Positions 1-6,805 of a stretch of DNA of 11,561 nucleotides are shown in pieces. This stretch comes from Bacilli bacterium (lineage in GTDB: Bacteria; Bacillota_I; Bacilli_A; RF39; UBA660), in the NCBI GenBank assembly GCA_017476705.1, contig JAFUZI010000010.1, forward strand, positions 1 to 11,561, in the 5' to 3' direction. Numbering within the stretch: the stretch's first letter is position 1; the number at the start of each line of letters is the position of its first letter. The position numbers and the translations under genes were made by a program. The notes below the pieces were generated by a model. It was not told the DNA's origin. It did no database searches and saw only the letters and a program-made list of their open reading frames with translations.

Positions 1-2
1 AT

Positions 3-611
3 GAGCCGATTAAAGTGGAATTTATTGATAAAGATACAAACTTATTAGTTAATGGAAATATTGAATTCAAGTTAAATAATGATTATTTATCAACAACAAA
101 TGGTATATATTTAACTGATTTAAATCAAGGCAAATATAGTATAGATGTAGTTGGTGTACCTAAAAATTATATTTTACCTGATAAGGTTCAATTTAACATA
201 GATGAGATGAATCAGTTATCAACTAGAAGTGTTAAAGTTTATTTGACTAAGCCAACTGGAGTTTTAAATGTGAGTGCTTCAACTGGTAAATATGAATTAC
301 ATAATCAATCTGGATTGATTTCAAAATTTACAGATTCAACGTCTTTTGAATTAAATCTTGATACCTATTATGTTATAGATATTATTGAAGGCAAAAAATA
401 CGATGTTAATATAGAATATGTTGATCAGTATACAAAAATAATAACCTATGATTTAACAATAAAAAAAGAGCAATATGAAAAAAGCACTATTATTCCATCA
501 TCTTATGAATTACCTAATACAATTAATTATATAAAATTATTAAAAATTTGCTTAATAATTATTCTAGGCATTTTAATACTTAAACATTTATATGAAATTT
601 TTAAAAAGTAG
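3..611 (+). CDS. Sortase-anchored surface protein, C-terminal part (5' end outside window)
   Basis: The reading frame is open to the left window edge, so only the C-terminal ~202 residues are seen; the GTG at base 15 is just an in-frame codon and has no SD. The visible part is rich in Thr, Ser, Asn and beta-branched residues, with stretches such as GIYLTDLNQGKYSIDVV that resemble the repeated beta-sandwich (Cna-B/SpaA-like) domains of Gram-positive surface proteins. The end looks like a cell-wall sorting signal: ELPNT (LPNT at 510-521), then a hydrophobic segment (IIILGILIL) and a basic tail ending KHLYEIFKK. The motif is LPNTI rather than LPxTG. The sortase gene starts inside its last 20 bases, so it is probably that enzyme's substrate. 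The sorting-signal call is fairly firm; the Cna-B fold is inference. Confidence 0.7.
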   Translation, partial: EPIKVEFIDKDTNLLVNGNIEFKLNNDYLSTTNGIYLTDLNQGKYSIDVVGVPKNYILPDKVQFNIDEMNQLSTRSVKVYLTKPTGVLNVSASTGKYELHNQSGLISKFTDSTSFELNLDTYYVIDIIEGKKYDVNIEYVDQYTKIITYDLTIKKEQYEKSTIIPSSYELPNTINYIKLLKICLIIILGILILKHLYEIFKK

Positions 612-1080
612 TTTAATATTTTCTATATTGTTATTTTTATTTTTGTTTGAAAAAATTGATTATACTATTCATAGTTATGCGATAGATAATATGTATAAAA
701 ATGATAATTCATATAATATAATTAATTATTTGGGATACATTGAAATTGATAGATTAAATATTAAGCGTGAAATAGTAAGAGGAATAAATGATATTAATTT
801 ACTTTCTCATGTGGCACTTGATGATAGATGTAAGAGTTTAAATTGCAATAATATAATACTTGCAGGGCATTCTATAAAAAATATATTTGGTCCATTAATA
901 AATATAGAGAATAATGATATTATAAAACTTGTTTCTAATAATAAGATATATTATTATCAAGTGGTAGATATTTCTATTGTTGACAAAAACAAGTTAGATG
1001 CTATAGATAATAGTGAACTTATTTTAATTACTTGTTATGACTTTAATAAAAGACTAATTGTAAAAGCAAAGAAAAAATAA
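592..1080 (+). CDS. Sortase family transpeptidase
   Basis: A 162-residue protein with an N-terminal membrane segment (about residues 3-19) and a short sortase domain. The catalytic set is visible: His93 in LAGHS, Cys148 in LITCYD and Arg154 in NKRLIV. The opening strand GYIEIDRLNIKREIVRG is the usual sortase start (IP.I....I..G). Sortases cut a C-terminal LPxT-type signal on the outer membrane face and link the protein to peptidoglycan or a pilin. It is shorter than most (about 190-250 residues). The ATG lies 20 bases inside the upstream gene and has no clear SD, which suggests translational coupling. That upstream protein carries LPNT, close to the LPNTA used by class D sporulation sortases, but I cannot fix the class by eye. 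The gene ends at a hairpin terminator. Confidence 0.88.
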   Translation: MKFLKSSLIFSILLFLFLFEKIDYTIHSYAIDNMYKNDNSYNIINYLGYIEIDRLNIKREIVRGINDINLLSHVALDDRCKSLNCNNIILAGHSIKNIFGPLINIENNDIIKLVSNNKIYYYQVVDISIVDKNKLDAIDNSELILITCYDFNKRLIVKAKKK

Positions 1081-1104
1081 AAAAGACCTTAGTCTTTTTT
1101 TTAA
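1081..1104. terminator. Bidirectional intrinsic terminator between convergent genes
   Basis: AAAAGAC (1081-1087) pairs with GTCTTTT (1092-1098) around a CTTA loop. A T-run follows on the plus strand, and the A-run on the other side gives a T-run on the minus strand. It sits between the sortase stop (1078-1080) and the minus-strand stop (1101-1103), so it probably ends both transcripts. Confidence 0.8.
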
Positions 1105-2183
1105 TTAAATTTATATGGATTATTTATAGTTCCATCACCTGATACATAATTTACAAATGGATTAATATGAATAACCATTCTTGCTTGATAATGATTAATT
1201 GCATTTGTAACAGTAGCGTTTCCTGAGAATCTATAAGCTTTATATGAAGTATCTTTATCAGCAGTTAATGTCCAAATAGATCCAATTGATGCTAAATAGT
1301 TGTAATTTGTACACTCAGGATCAAGTGGATTTTGACATTTATCAGAAAGACTTGCAAGTGCAAATTCATTTATTTGTATTAATCCAACATTTTGATTTGG
1401 AAGAATATTACTACATTCTACTGAGTCATCATTAATTGTTTCTAACCTAGAACGTTTACCAATACATAAATCTTGTTTAATAATAAATGCTTTATCACTA
1501 TTATTTATTTCATTATAAATAATGTTTAAGTTATCTTTAATACGACTTATAGAGTAATCATTTATTCCAATATTATATTGTTTATCTGAATTGTATCTAT
1601 CATCCCATGGTGTTGGTTGTCTTTTTGATGTTTCAATCATTCTAATAGAACCATCTTGATTAATTCTTAAAATTCTCCAAGTTATTCCAGCAAAAGAAAC
1701 ATAGTTATTTACTTTTTCACCTCTAAAGATATATTTATTATTTATTTGATATAAACCATCACCACTTGTAACAATATCTTTAGCAATTATATCTTTTAAC
1801 TTTTTAGTCTCATATTTATCACCACAACTTAATGTTGCCGAATAGAAGAATAATTCTTCTTCTTTTGTAACAGATACTTGTCCAGCACATACATCTGATT
1901 TATTTTTAGTTAATTTTGCTAAACTTTTTAAATATTTTTTTTCAACAAGTTTATCTGTACTAATTGAGACAATACCATTATCATATTGAGGTAATTCATC
2001 TGTATGATCTTTATAATAATTTTTGGCTGCACTTATCATTCTTTTTTCTATTTGTGAGTATGATAATTTTGAATTTAATAATAATGCACTAACTAAAAAA
2101 ATTACAAGTATTCCAAGAATTACTCCGATAATTATTCCTAATTTTTTTAATAATTCATTATCTAGGTTTTTAATTATGTTCAT
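1101..2183 (-). CDS. Membrane-anchored extracellular protein of unknown function
   Basis: A 360-residue protein with one strong N-terminal membrane segment (about residues 14-37, after a basic stretch ending ELLKKLG). The rest is probably outside the cell. Residues 42-125 (YSQIEKRMISAAKNYYKDH ... SATLSCGDKYET) hold Cys99 and Cys120, a possible disulfide pair. The layout resembles the post-helix region of Gram-positive prepilin-like proteins, but the GFTLIE processing site is absent. The second half begins with VSFAGITWRILRIN and ends GDGTINNPYKFN, and has four further cysteines (residues about 240-290). I recall this WRI.RIN-type domain in surface proteins of uncultured Bacillota, but its role is unknown to me. 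The start is supported by a strong SD, AGGAGG, 7 bases upstream. It is transcribed alone from the divergent promoter region and ends at the shared terminator. Confidence 0.75.
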   Translation of the reverse strand: MNIIKNLDNELLKKLGIIIGVILGILVIFLVSALLLNSKLSYSQIEKRMISAAKNYYKDHTDELPQYDNGIVSISTDKLVEKKYLKSLAKLTKNKSDVCAGQVSVTKEEELFFYSATLSCGDKYETKKLKDIIAKDIVTSGDGLYQINNKYIFRGEKVNNYVSFAGITWRILRINQDGSIRMIETSKRQPTPWDDRYNSDKQYNIGINDYSISRIKDNLNIIYNEINNSDKAFIIKQDLCIGKRSRLETINDDSVECSNILPNQNVGLIQINEFALASLSDKCQNPLDPECTNYNYLASIGSIWTLTADKDTSYKAYRFSGNATVTNAINHYQARMVIHINPFVNYVSGDGTINNPYKFN

Positions 2184-2206
2184 AAAACGCCTCCTAAACT
2201 ATACAT

Positions 2207-2235
2207 ATTATAGCAAAAAAAATGTTTAACAACAA
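2207..2235 (-). promoter_or_regulatory. Sigma-A type promoter for the minus-strand surface-protein gene
   Basis: Read on the minus strand: -35 TTGTTG (2230-2235), 17-base spacer, perfect -10 TATAAT (2207-2212), with TG one base before it (extended -10). The predicted start lies about 18 bases ahead of the ATG at 2183, with AGGAGG between. Confidence 0.75.
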
Positions 2236-2253
2236 GTATATTACACATATAAT
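2226..2253 (+). promoter_or_regulatory. popT: Sigma-A type promoter for popT
   Basis: -35 TTAACA (2226-2231, 5 of 6 to consensus), 16-base spacer, -10 TATAAT (2248-2253). It overlaps the divergent promoter, so the two units may compete for polymerase. The predicted start (about 2260) falls on the SD GGTGA (2259-2263), leaving a leader of about 8 bases. Confidence 0.65.
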
Positions 2254-2267
2254 TTAATGGTGAATGT

Positions 2268-3044
2268 ATGAATTATTTAATTTTATTTGTAAAGGGATTA
2301 ATTATTGGAATAGGCAAGGTAATTCCTGGTGTGTCTGGTAGTATTTTAGCAATTTCTCTAAATGTTTATGAAAAGGCTATAGACGCTATTTGTAATTTGT
2401 TTAGTAATTTTAGAAATTCTTTTACATTTTTATTTTTTTTAGGCCTTGGAATAATTATTTCTATTATATTTGGAAGTAAAATTATGCTTATTTTTTTAAG
2501 TAAATATTTTTTTATTACATTTTCAATAATTATAGGTCTTATAATTGGAACAATTCCAAAATATATAAATAATATAGGTGATTTTGAATATAAGAAAATC
2601 TTTTATTTTATAATCCCCTTTATGTGTATTTTTTTCTTTTCAGTTTTTAAAATAAATTTATCAGTAAGTGTAAGCTCTATAACTTATTTTATAATTGGTT
2701 TGATAGAAGCTATTACAACAATTATACCAGGTGTATCTTCAACAGCAATTTATATGTCATTAAATATATATAATTTATTTTTAAATGTAATATCAAATCC
2801 TTTTAATAGTCATTTTTTATTATTTTTAATAGGTTTAGCTATAGGTGTTTTAATAACATCAAAAATAATTAATTTTCTATTTAAAAAATATAAAACAGAA
2901 ACACATATGGTTATTTTATCTTTTTTAATAAGTACAATTATAGTACTTATTAAAAATATATTTTTAGTAAAAGAATTTAATTTTATTTTCTTTTTAATTT
3001 TTTTAGTAGTCGGTTTTGTTATATCTCATTTACTTAATAAATAA
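2268..3044 (+). CDS. popT: DUF368 membrane protein, undecaprenyl-phosphate flippase PopT-like
   Basis: A 258-residue, strongly hydrophobic multi-pass membrane protein. It shows the DUF368 hallmark of two similar re-entrant motifs, one in each half: KVIPGVSGSILAISLNVYEK (residues 17-36) and IIPGVSSTAIYMSLNIY (152-168). This fits an internal duplication with opposed topology. DUF368 proteins, named PopT, were shown in 2023 in Staphylococcus and Vibrio to return undecaprenyl phosphate across the membrane, recycling the lipid carrier for peptidoglycan and teichoic acids. Assignment is by the paired PGVS motifs and topology; transport in this organism is inferred from the family. The start follows GGTGA with 4 bases between; an upstream ATG at 2264 overlaps the SD and is less likely. 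A small unknown gene follows after 20 bases, probably in the same transcript. Confidence 0.88.
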   Translation: MNYLILFVKGLIIGIGKVIPGVSGSILAISLNVYEKAIDAICNLFSNFRNSFTFLFFLGLGIIISIIFGSKIMLIFLSKYFFITFSIIIGLIIGTIPKYINNIGDFEYKKIFYFIIPFMCIFFFSVFKINLSVSVSSITYFIIGLIEAITTIIPGVSSTAIYMSLNIYNLFLNVISNPFNSHFLLFLIGLAIGVLITSKIINFLFKKYKTETHMVILSFLISTIIVLIKNIFLVKEFNFIFFLIFLVVGFVISHLLNK

Positions 3045-3064
3045 AATATTATAGGGGTGATATT

Positions 3065-3361
3065 ATGAATAAGCTACCAAAGGTGTATGCAAATAATATT
3101 GATAAAAAATTAAATAATAATAGTTATTTTTATGCATCGGATGATGGTAAAAATAATGTAATATTAAACAAACCTGATGTTGTAAAAAAAATAAATGAAA
3201 TTTTTTCATCACCTAATTATATTTATAGAGCAAATGTGGTAATTAAACTAAATGATGGTGAAATTGAAAAGAAAATTATTGGGAAAAATAAAGATTATTT
3301 AATAACAATTGATAATGAGTTGATTTCAATAGATAGTATAAAAGATATTAATTTAAAATAA
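3065..3361 (+). CDS. Small conserved-looking protein of unknown function
   Basis: A 98-residue soluble protein with no signal peptide or membrane segment. The first half is Asn/Lys-rich (residues 1-35). The second half looks like a compact beta fold: IFSSPNYIYRANVVIKLNDG, then IGKNKDYLITIDNELISIDSI, i.e. alternating strands with Gly/Asp turns, as in small barrel domains. I do not recognise the family. The start is well supported by GGGGTGAT (3054-3061) three bases before the ATG. It lies 20 bases after popT with no promoter or terminator between, so the two are likely cotranscribed; a link to lipid-carrier recycling is only a suggestion from position. Confidence 0.7.
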   Translation: MNKLPKVYANNIDKKLNNNSYFYASDDGKNNVILNKPDVVKKINEIFSSPNYIYRANVVIKLNDGEIEKKIIGKNKDYLITIDNELISIDSIKDINLK

Positions 3362-3384
3362 AAAAGAAGTTTAACTTCTTTTTT
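3361..3384. terminator. Bidirectional intrinsic terminator
   Basis: AAAAAGAAGT (3361-3370) pairs with ACTTCTTTTT (3374-3383) around a TTA loop. It overlaps the stop codon of the small plus-strand gene and touches that of the convergent coat gene (3383-3385). T-runs on both strands fit termination in both directions. Confidence 0.8.
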
Positions 3385-3799
3385 ATATGTTATCAACAAA
3401 TGTGTCATTAAAACATCTTAATACACAAACACATGACAAATTAACTGTGAAGAATGATTGTGTTGAAAGAAATGGAATTGTTGCACTTGTCTCAGGATCT
3501 GTATTTGGTGTTAATACTCTGAATGTTGCACATCCATCATCACACTTTTCTACTCTAAATACAATAGATGTTTCAGTTTCTGTTGGAGATTTACTAATAG
3601 GCATTGCAAGTGGAGTATTGTCTGAGCCACATAAATAAAGTGAAATTGGTCTTGTATTACAGTTTAAGTTTGTAACTGAGCATCCTAAAAAACCTCTATC
3701 ACATGTATCTAAGCAAGCTTCATCACAATCAGCGTTTCTTTGTAAAATACATATTACCTTTAATACATCACCAATGCAGTTTGAATCATTACCGCACAT
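3383..3799 (-). CDS. CotY/CotZ/ExsY-family spore coat protein
   Basis: A 138-residue protein with 14 cysteines (C2, 8, 17, 25, 29, 33, 40, 47, 57, 86, 90, 123, 125, 129). The family signature is clear: FRVEKCDDGCATFRVL (81-96), matching the FRVEK.C..CA...L of CotY/CotZ/ExsY, and FFTVNLSCVCVLRCF (116-130), matching their C-terminal DLGCFCAI-type strand. These proteins form disulfide-linked lattices in the outer crust or exosporium of endospores. The length is close to B. subtilis CotZ (about 148). The start at 3799 follows GGGTGAT with four bases between; a longer frame from 3838 would begin over the promoter -10 and lacks an SD. A sigma-K-like promoter lies directly upstream. It is monocistronic and implies that the host makes spores. 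Whether it is CotY, CotZ or ExsY cannot be told. Confidence 0.87.
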   Translation of the reverse strand: MCGNDSNCIGDVLKVICILQRNADCDEACLDTCDRGFLGCSVTNLNCNTRPISLYLCGSDNTPLAMPISKSPTETETSIVFRVEKCDDGCATFRVLTPNTDPETSATIPFLSTQSFFTVNLSCVCVLRCFNDTFVDNI

Positions 3800-3825
3800 A
3801 ATAATCACCCTTTCTATTTTCACTA

Positions 3826-3853
3826 TAAGATATGACATTTAATTAATTTGGTG
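3826..3853 (-). promoter_or_regulatory. Putative sigma-K sporulation promoter of the coat gene
   Basis: On the minus strand, CATATCTTA (3826-3834) matches the sigma-K -10 CATAnnnTA, and CACC (3850-3853) with a 15-base gap fits the loose sigma-K -35 (AC core). It would start transcription near 3818, just ahead of the SD. The match to late mother-cell timing for a coat gene supports the call. Confidence 0.55.
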
Positions 3854-3866
3854 TGAATTAAACACC
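3850..3866. repeat. Short inverted repeat in the coat/patatin intergenic region
   Basis: GGTGT (3850-3854) and ACACC (3862-3866) form a dyad with a 7-base centre, flanked by an outer AATTAAT/ATTAATT pair (3841-3847 and 3876-3882). It overlaps the coat gene's -35 region. No T-run follows, so an operator (for instance GerE-like) is likelier than a terminator. Confidence 0.4.
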
Positions 3867-3894
3867 TAATATTTAATTAATTTTAAAAAAAGTG

Positions 3895-3912
3895 TATAAT
3901 AAATATGGTGAT
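3895..3912 (+). promoter_or_regulatory. -10 box and adjoining SD of the patatin gene
   Basis: A perfect TATAAT (3895-3900) is followed after six bases by GGTGAT (3907-3912) and the ATG at 3916. There is no good -35 at the usual distance (TTTAAT at 3872-3877 is the best). The predicted mRNA starts at the SD, leaving a leader of about 9 bases. Confidence 0.5.
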
Positions 3913-3915
3913 AAT

Positions 3916-5010
3916 ATGAAAGCACTCGTTTTATCAGGTGGAGGATCTAAAGGAGCATATCAAATTGGTGTATGGAAAGCACTTAAAAAGCTTCATATGA
4001 AATTTGATATTGTAACAGGTACTAGTGTTGGGGCATTAAATGCTGCATTGGTAACACAAAATACATATTATAAAGCTGTAAGACTTTGGAAAAATATTTC
4101 TTTTTCTAAAGTCTTGGATGGTAATATTGATGATAATAAAGTAGTTAGAAGCTATGCCAAAAAAATATTAAATGGTGGCGCAGATATAACTAATTTAGAA
4201 CGTACTGTAAGTGAGGCGCTTAATTTAAAAAAATTATATAACTCAAAAAAGAATATGGGTATTATTACATACAATTTAAAAAAGATGAAACCTTTAATTC
4301 TTACAAAAGATAAAATACCTAAAGATAAGATGAAAGATTATTTGATTGCATCAGCATCATGTTTTCCTGCTTTTAAGAAAAAAACGATTGATAATAGTTC
4401 ATATATTGATGGGGGATTCTATGATAACTTGCCAATTAATTTAGCTATTGATATGGGCGCTGATGAAGTTGTTGCTGTTGATTTAAAAGAAATTGGATTA
4501 AAGCAAAAAGTGAAGGATAAAAAAGTTAAAATAACAACTATTAGTCCTAGAAATGATATAGGTTCGTTTTTAGTGTTTAATTCAGATAATGCAAGGCGTG
4601 CAATAAGATTAGGCTATAATGACACACTTAAAAAATATGGCATGTTAGATGGAATAAAATATACATTTAAAAAAGATTCTTTAAAGAAAAATTATGATAG
4701 ATACAAAGTCCCTTTTAAATATAATGAATATATTGAAATAATTGAAAAAATAGGATATATGTTTGATATTGATGATTCTTACATTTATGATATTAGAGTT
4801 TTTAACAAAAAAATAATTGATAAGTTTGTAAGATTAAAAGGTGATAAAGCACTTGCATCAACTAAAGTAGAAAGAATAAAAAAATTATTTAATAAAAAGT
4901 ATATTGTTAAATATTTATATAATAATCCTAATAATAGGGAATTAAAAAAATTATTTAAGGATGAGTATCAGTGTAGTATTTATATAAAAAATATTTTGGA
5001 GGTAAAATGA
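3916..5010 (+). CDS. Patatin-like phospholipase / acyl hydrolase (RssA/YjjU type)
   Basis: A 364-residue protein with an N-terminal patatin domain. It shows the oxyanion-hole loop SGGGSKGAYQIG (residues 7-18), the nucleophile elbow GTSVG (35-39, Ser37) and the catalytic DGG (165-167, in SYIDGGFYDNLP). These make the Ser-Asp dyad of lipid acyl hydrolases. No signal peptide is seen, so it probably acts on the cytoplasmic face on membrane lipids; the substrate is unknown. The domain ends near residue 235. The C-terminal ~125 residues are Lys-rich and helical in look, without motifs I know. The start at 3916 is chosen because GGTGAT lies three bases upstream and the protein then opens MKALVLSGGG, as in the family; a frame opening at 3892 overlaps the -10 box. 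The stop overlaps the next gene by four bases (ATGA). Confidence 0.9.
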   Translation: MKALVLSGGGSKGAYQIGVWKALKKLHMKFDIVTGTSVGALNAALVTQNTYYKAVRLWKNISFSKVLDGNIDDNKVVRSYAKKILNGGADITNLERTVSEALNLKKLYNSKKNMGIITYNLKKMKPLILTKDKIPKDKMKDYLIASASCFPAFKKKTIDNSSYIDGGFYDNLPINLAIDMGADEVVAVDLKEIGLKQKVKDKKVKITTISPRNDIGSFLVFNSDNARRAIRLGYNDTLKKYGMLDGIKYTFKKDSLKKNYDRYKVPFKYNEYIEIIEKIGYMFDIDDSYIYDIRVFNKKIIDKFVRLKGDKALASTKVERIKKLFNKKYIVKYLYNNPNNRELKKLFKDEYQCSIYIKNILEVK

Positions 5011-6245
5011 GAAAACTATTTAGACTATTAATTGTACTTTTTATTTTATATATATTTTTAGAAGCAGTATTTAATTATTTTTCCAAAGGATATAAATCAA
5101 TATATAAATTAGATGGTTTTAGTGTAACTGAAACTAGAGTAAAAAGAACTAAAAATGAGATGGATAATTATTATTTTGAAATTAAAAAGGATGACACGAT
5201 TTTTAGTATTCAAACAAATAAATCTATATCAACAAGTCAAAATGTACTTGGTTCAATAAAATATTTTAAAAATGATGAGTATGAATGTATTTTTCCACTT
5301 ACTAAAAATGATGAGGCTATATCTGATATAATTTGTAAAGTTGGTAGTATATATTACTACTATAATAGCTTAGAAGGACAAGATAATGACCTAGATAGAT
5401 TTAGTGAAAAATTATCTAAATATAGAAAAGATTTTAATAATAGTTCAAAGGTAATACATAATAAAGACAATGTTACTGTGTATGATAATCTTGGTGATAT
5501 TACAATTGGACTTGAGCACTATAAAGGAATGTATTTGATAAGTAATAATGATTTTATAAATAATGATTTATTTACGCATGATATTTATACACGTGAGATA
5601 AGTGCTTTTACAAGTGATTATTATATAGTAGCTGATTATAAAGAAATATTTGATTTTCATAATTTTTATGTTATTGATTTAAAAACACATAAGATGTTTA
5701 AAATAACATCAAACAATAAAATATCAATGTACTCATATATAGAAGGAGTAATTGATAATTTAGTATATTTATTTGATCCATCAAATAAAGTTCAATATGA
5801 AATAGATATTAAAAATAATTCTATTAAAGAAATTGGAAATGAATCATTAGGAATAAATATTTATAATGATGGAAAATGGAGTAAAATAAATATATATGAT
5901 GCTATAAACAATAAAGTAACATTTGAATCAATTAAAACAGAATTCAATAATAAAACATACGATAAAGTTGATCATGTTGGAAATAAACTTTCTGGTTATT
6001 ATTATTTATATTTAAAAAATAAAGAAAAATATGATGTTTATAGAGTAAATGTTCAAAATAATGATAATATTGTTTATTTATTTTCAACCGATACTATTAG
6101 TGATGTTTTATATAAAAATGATACAGTTATTTTTAAAGACAAGAATTATTTAAAATATTATAGTGATTTAACAGGTGTTAAAGTATTACTTCAAAATAAT
6201 GAGGTTAATTTTAATAAAACACTTAAATTTGGATTTATAAGATAA
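5007..6245 (+). CDS. Membrane-anchored extracytoplasmic protein of unknown function
   Basis: A 412-residue protein with one N-terminal membrane segment (about residues 5-25, after MRK) and a long, probably outside, Asn/Asp/Lys/Tyr-rich part. That part has many short strand-like pieces with Asp-Asn turns (FYVIDLKTHKMFKITSNN, VYLFDPSNKVQYEIDIKNN, YYLYLKNKEKYDVYRVN). These recur roughly every 40-50 residues and suggest a beta-propeller-like fold; that is inference. I do not recognise the family and see no catalytic motif. The ATG overlaps the patatin stop (ATGA, 5007-5010) and has a strong SD, TTGGAGGT, so the two proteins are made together. A lipid hydrolase inside and a membrane-tethered partner outside may serve one envelope task. 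It ends at a hairpin terminator. Confidence 0.8.
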   Translation: MRKLFRLLIVLFILYIFLEAVFNYFSKGYKSIYKLDGFSVTETRVKRTKNEMDNYYFEIKKDDTIFSIQTNKSISTSQNVLGSIKYFKNDEYECIFPLTKNDEAISDIICKVGSIYYYYNSLEGQDNDLDRFSEKLSKYRKDFNNSSKVIHNKDNVTVYDNLGDITIGLEHYKGMYLISNNDFINNDLFTHDIYTREISAFTSDYYIVADYKEIFDFHNFYVIDLKTHKMFKITSNNKISMYSYIEGVIDNLVYLFDPSNKVQYEIDIKNNSIKEIGNESLGINIYNDGKWSKINIYDAINNKVTFESIKTEFNNKTYDKVDHVGNKLSGYYYLYLKNKEKYDVYRVNVQNNDNIVYLFSTDTISDVLYKNDTVIFKDKNYLKYYSDLTGVKVLLQNNEVNFNKTLKFGFIR

Positions 6246-6265
6246 GAACAAACTTATCTTTTTTT
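6239..6265 (+). terminator. Intrinsic terminator of the patatin operon
   Basis: AAGATAAG (6239-6246) pairs with CTTATCTT (6253-6260) around AACAAA, followed by a T-run to 6265. The stop codon (6243-6245) lies within the left arm. Confidence 0.85.
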
Positions 6266-6267
6266 CA

Positions 6268-6286
6268 TATAATGTTGTGAGGTGAT
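6268..6286 (+). promoter_or_regulatory. -10 box and adjoining SD of the LysM gene
   Basis: TATAAT (6268-6273) is followed by GAGGTGAT (6279-6286) and the GTG start at 6291. No sound -35 is present, because the preceding bases are the terminator. The overlapping CATATAAT (6266-6273) also matches the sigma-E -10 (CATACAnT) at all but one base, so a sporulation promoter is possible; a matching -35 is not seen. Confidence 0.4.
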
Positions 6287-6290
6287 AAAA

Positions 6291-6734
6291 GTGTATAAAA
6301 TTTATCAAGTTGAGCTTGGAGAAACACTTGAGGCTATCGCACTTAAGTTAAATACTGATGTTGATACATTAAAAAAAATAAATGGTATTATAGGTAATGT
6401 TTCTCTAATGCCTGGTAGTTTTTTAATTGTTCCTGTTGTGGATGATAGATTTATAACTTATATAGTTAAAGAAGGAGATACGATATATAAAATAAGTAGT
6501 GAATATAATATTGATCCTAATTTGATATTAGAGTTAAATGGATTAAGTGGTGAAGAATTTATATATCCAGAACAAAAAATAATGATTCCAAATAATAATT
6601 ATAATTATTATATTACTAAAAAAGGAGATACTATAATGATGATATCTAATAATATTAAAAAAAGTATAGATGAAATAGTTAATAGTAATGATGTCCTTTA
6701 TTTAGAACCGGGCCAAATGATTATTTACAAATAA
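6291..6734 (+). CDS. Triple LysM-domain protein without signal peptide
   Basis: A 147-residue protein made almost wholly of three LysM domains: about residues 4-49 (YQVELGETLEAIALKL ... LMPGSFLIVP), 57-100 (YIVKEGDTIYKISSEY ... IYPEQKIMIP) and 107-146 (YYITKKGDTIMMISNN ... LEPGQMIIY). LysM binds N-acetylglucosamine glycans such as peptidoglycan or chitin. No signal peptide or membrane segment is seen, so it either stays inside or is placed on the forespore by the mother cell, as SafA/SpoVID-type LysM proteins are. The nearby coat gene makes a spore-cortex role attractive but unproven. Start choice: GTG at 6291, because GAGGTGAT (6279-6286) ends four bases before it; the in-frame GTG at 6282 lies within that SD. 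It is a single-gene unit with a terminator on each side. Confidence 0.88.
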   Translation: MYKIYQVELGETLEAIALKLNTDVDTLKKINGIIGNVSLMPGSFLIVPVVDDRFITYIVKEGDTIYKISSEYNIDPNLILELNGLSGEEFIYPEQKIMIPNNNYNYYITKKGDTIMMISNNIKKSIDEIVNSNDVLYLEPGQMIIYK

Positions 6735-6760
6735 CTTTAAGGTGACTTAGAGTTTTTTTT
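6733..6760 (+). terminator. Intrinsic terminator of the LysM gene
   Basis: AACTTTAAG (6733-6741) pairs with CTTAGAGTT (6746-6754; one T-G wobble) around a GTGA loop, followed by a T-run to 6760. The hairpin starts inside the stop codon. Confidence 0.8.
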
Positions 6761-6784
6761 CTTTATTTATTAGGTAATTTATTG

Positions 6785-6802
6785 TATAATATAGTGGGTG
6801 AT
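6785..6802 (+). promoter_or_regulatory. -10 box and adjoining SD of the thioredoxin/Clp operon
   Basis: TATAAT (6785-6790) is followed by GGGTGAT (6796-6802) and the ATG at 6806. The best -35 is a weak TTTATT (6762-6767). The predicted start falls on the SD, giving a leader of about 9 bases for a four-gene operon. Confidence 0.5.
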
Positions 6803-6805
6803 AAA

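Noticed and set aside
2023..2229. 68-codon plus-strand frame opposite the start of the 1101-2183 gene
   Set aside because: It lies antisense to the membrane-segment coding region, has no SD, and runs through the promoter of the real gene.
3387..3638. 83-codon plus-strand frame opposite the coat gene
   Set aside because: Antisense to a clear CotY/CotZ-family protein; no SD and it begins inside the terminator region.
3800..3838. Longer start for the coat protein (ATG at 3838)
   Set aside because: It has no SD and would translate over the likely sigma-K -10; the ATG at 3799 has GGGTGAT and gives a normal family N-terminus.
6282..6290. Upstream GTG start for the LysM protein
   Set aside because: The codon lies within the GAGGTGAT Shine-Dalgarno that serves the GTG at 6291.
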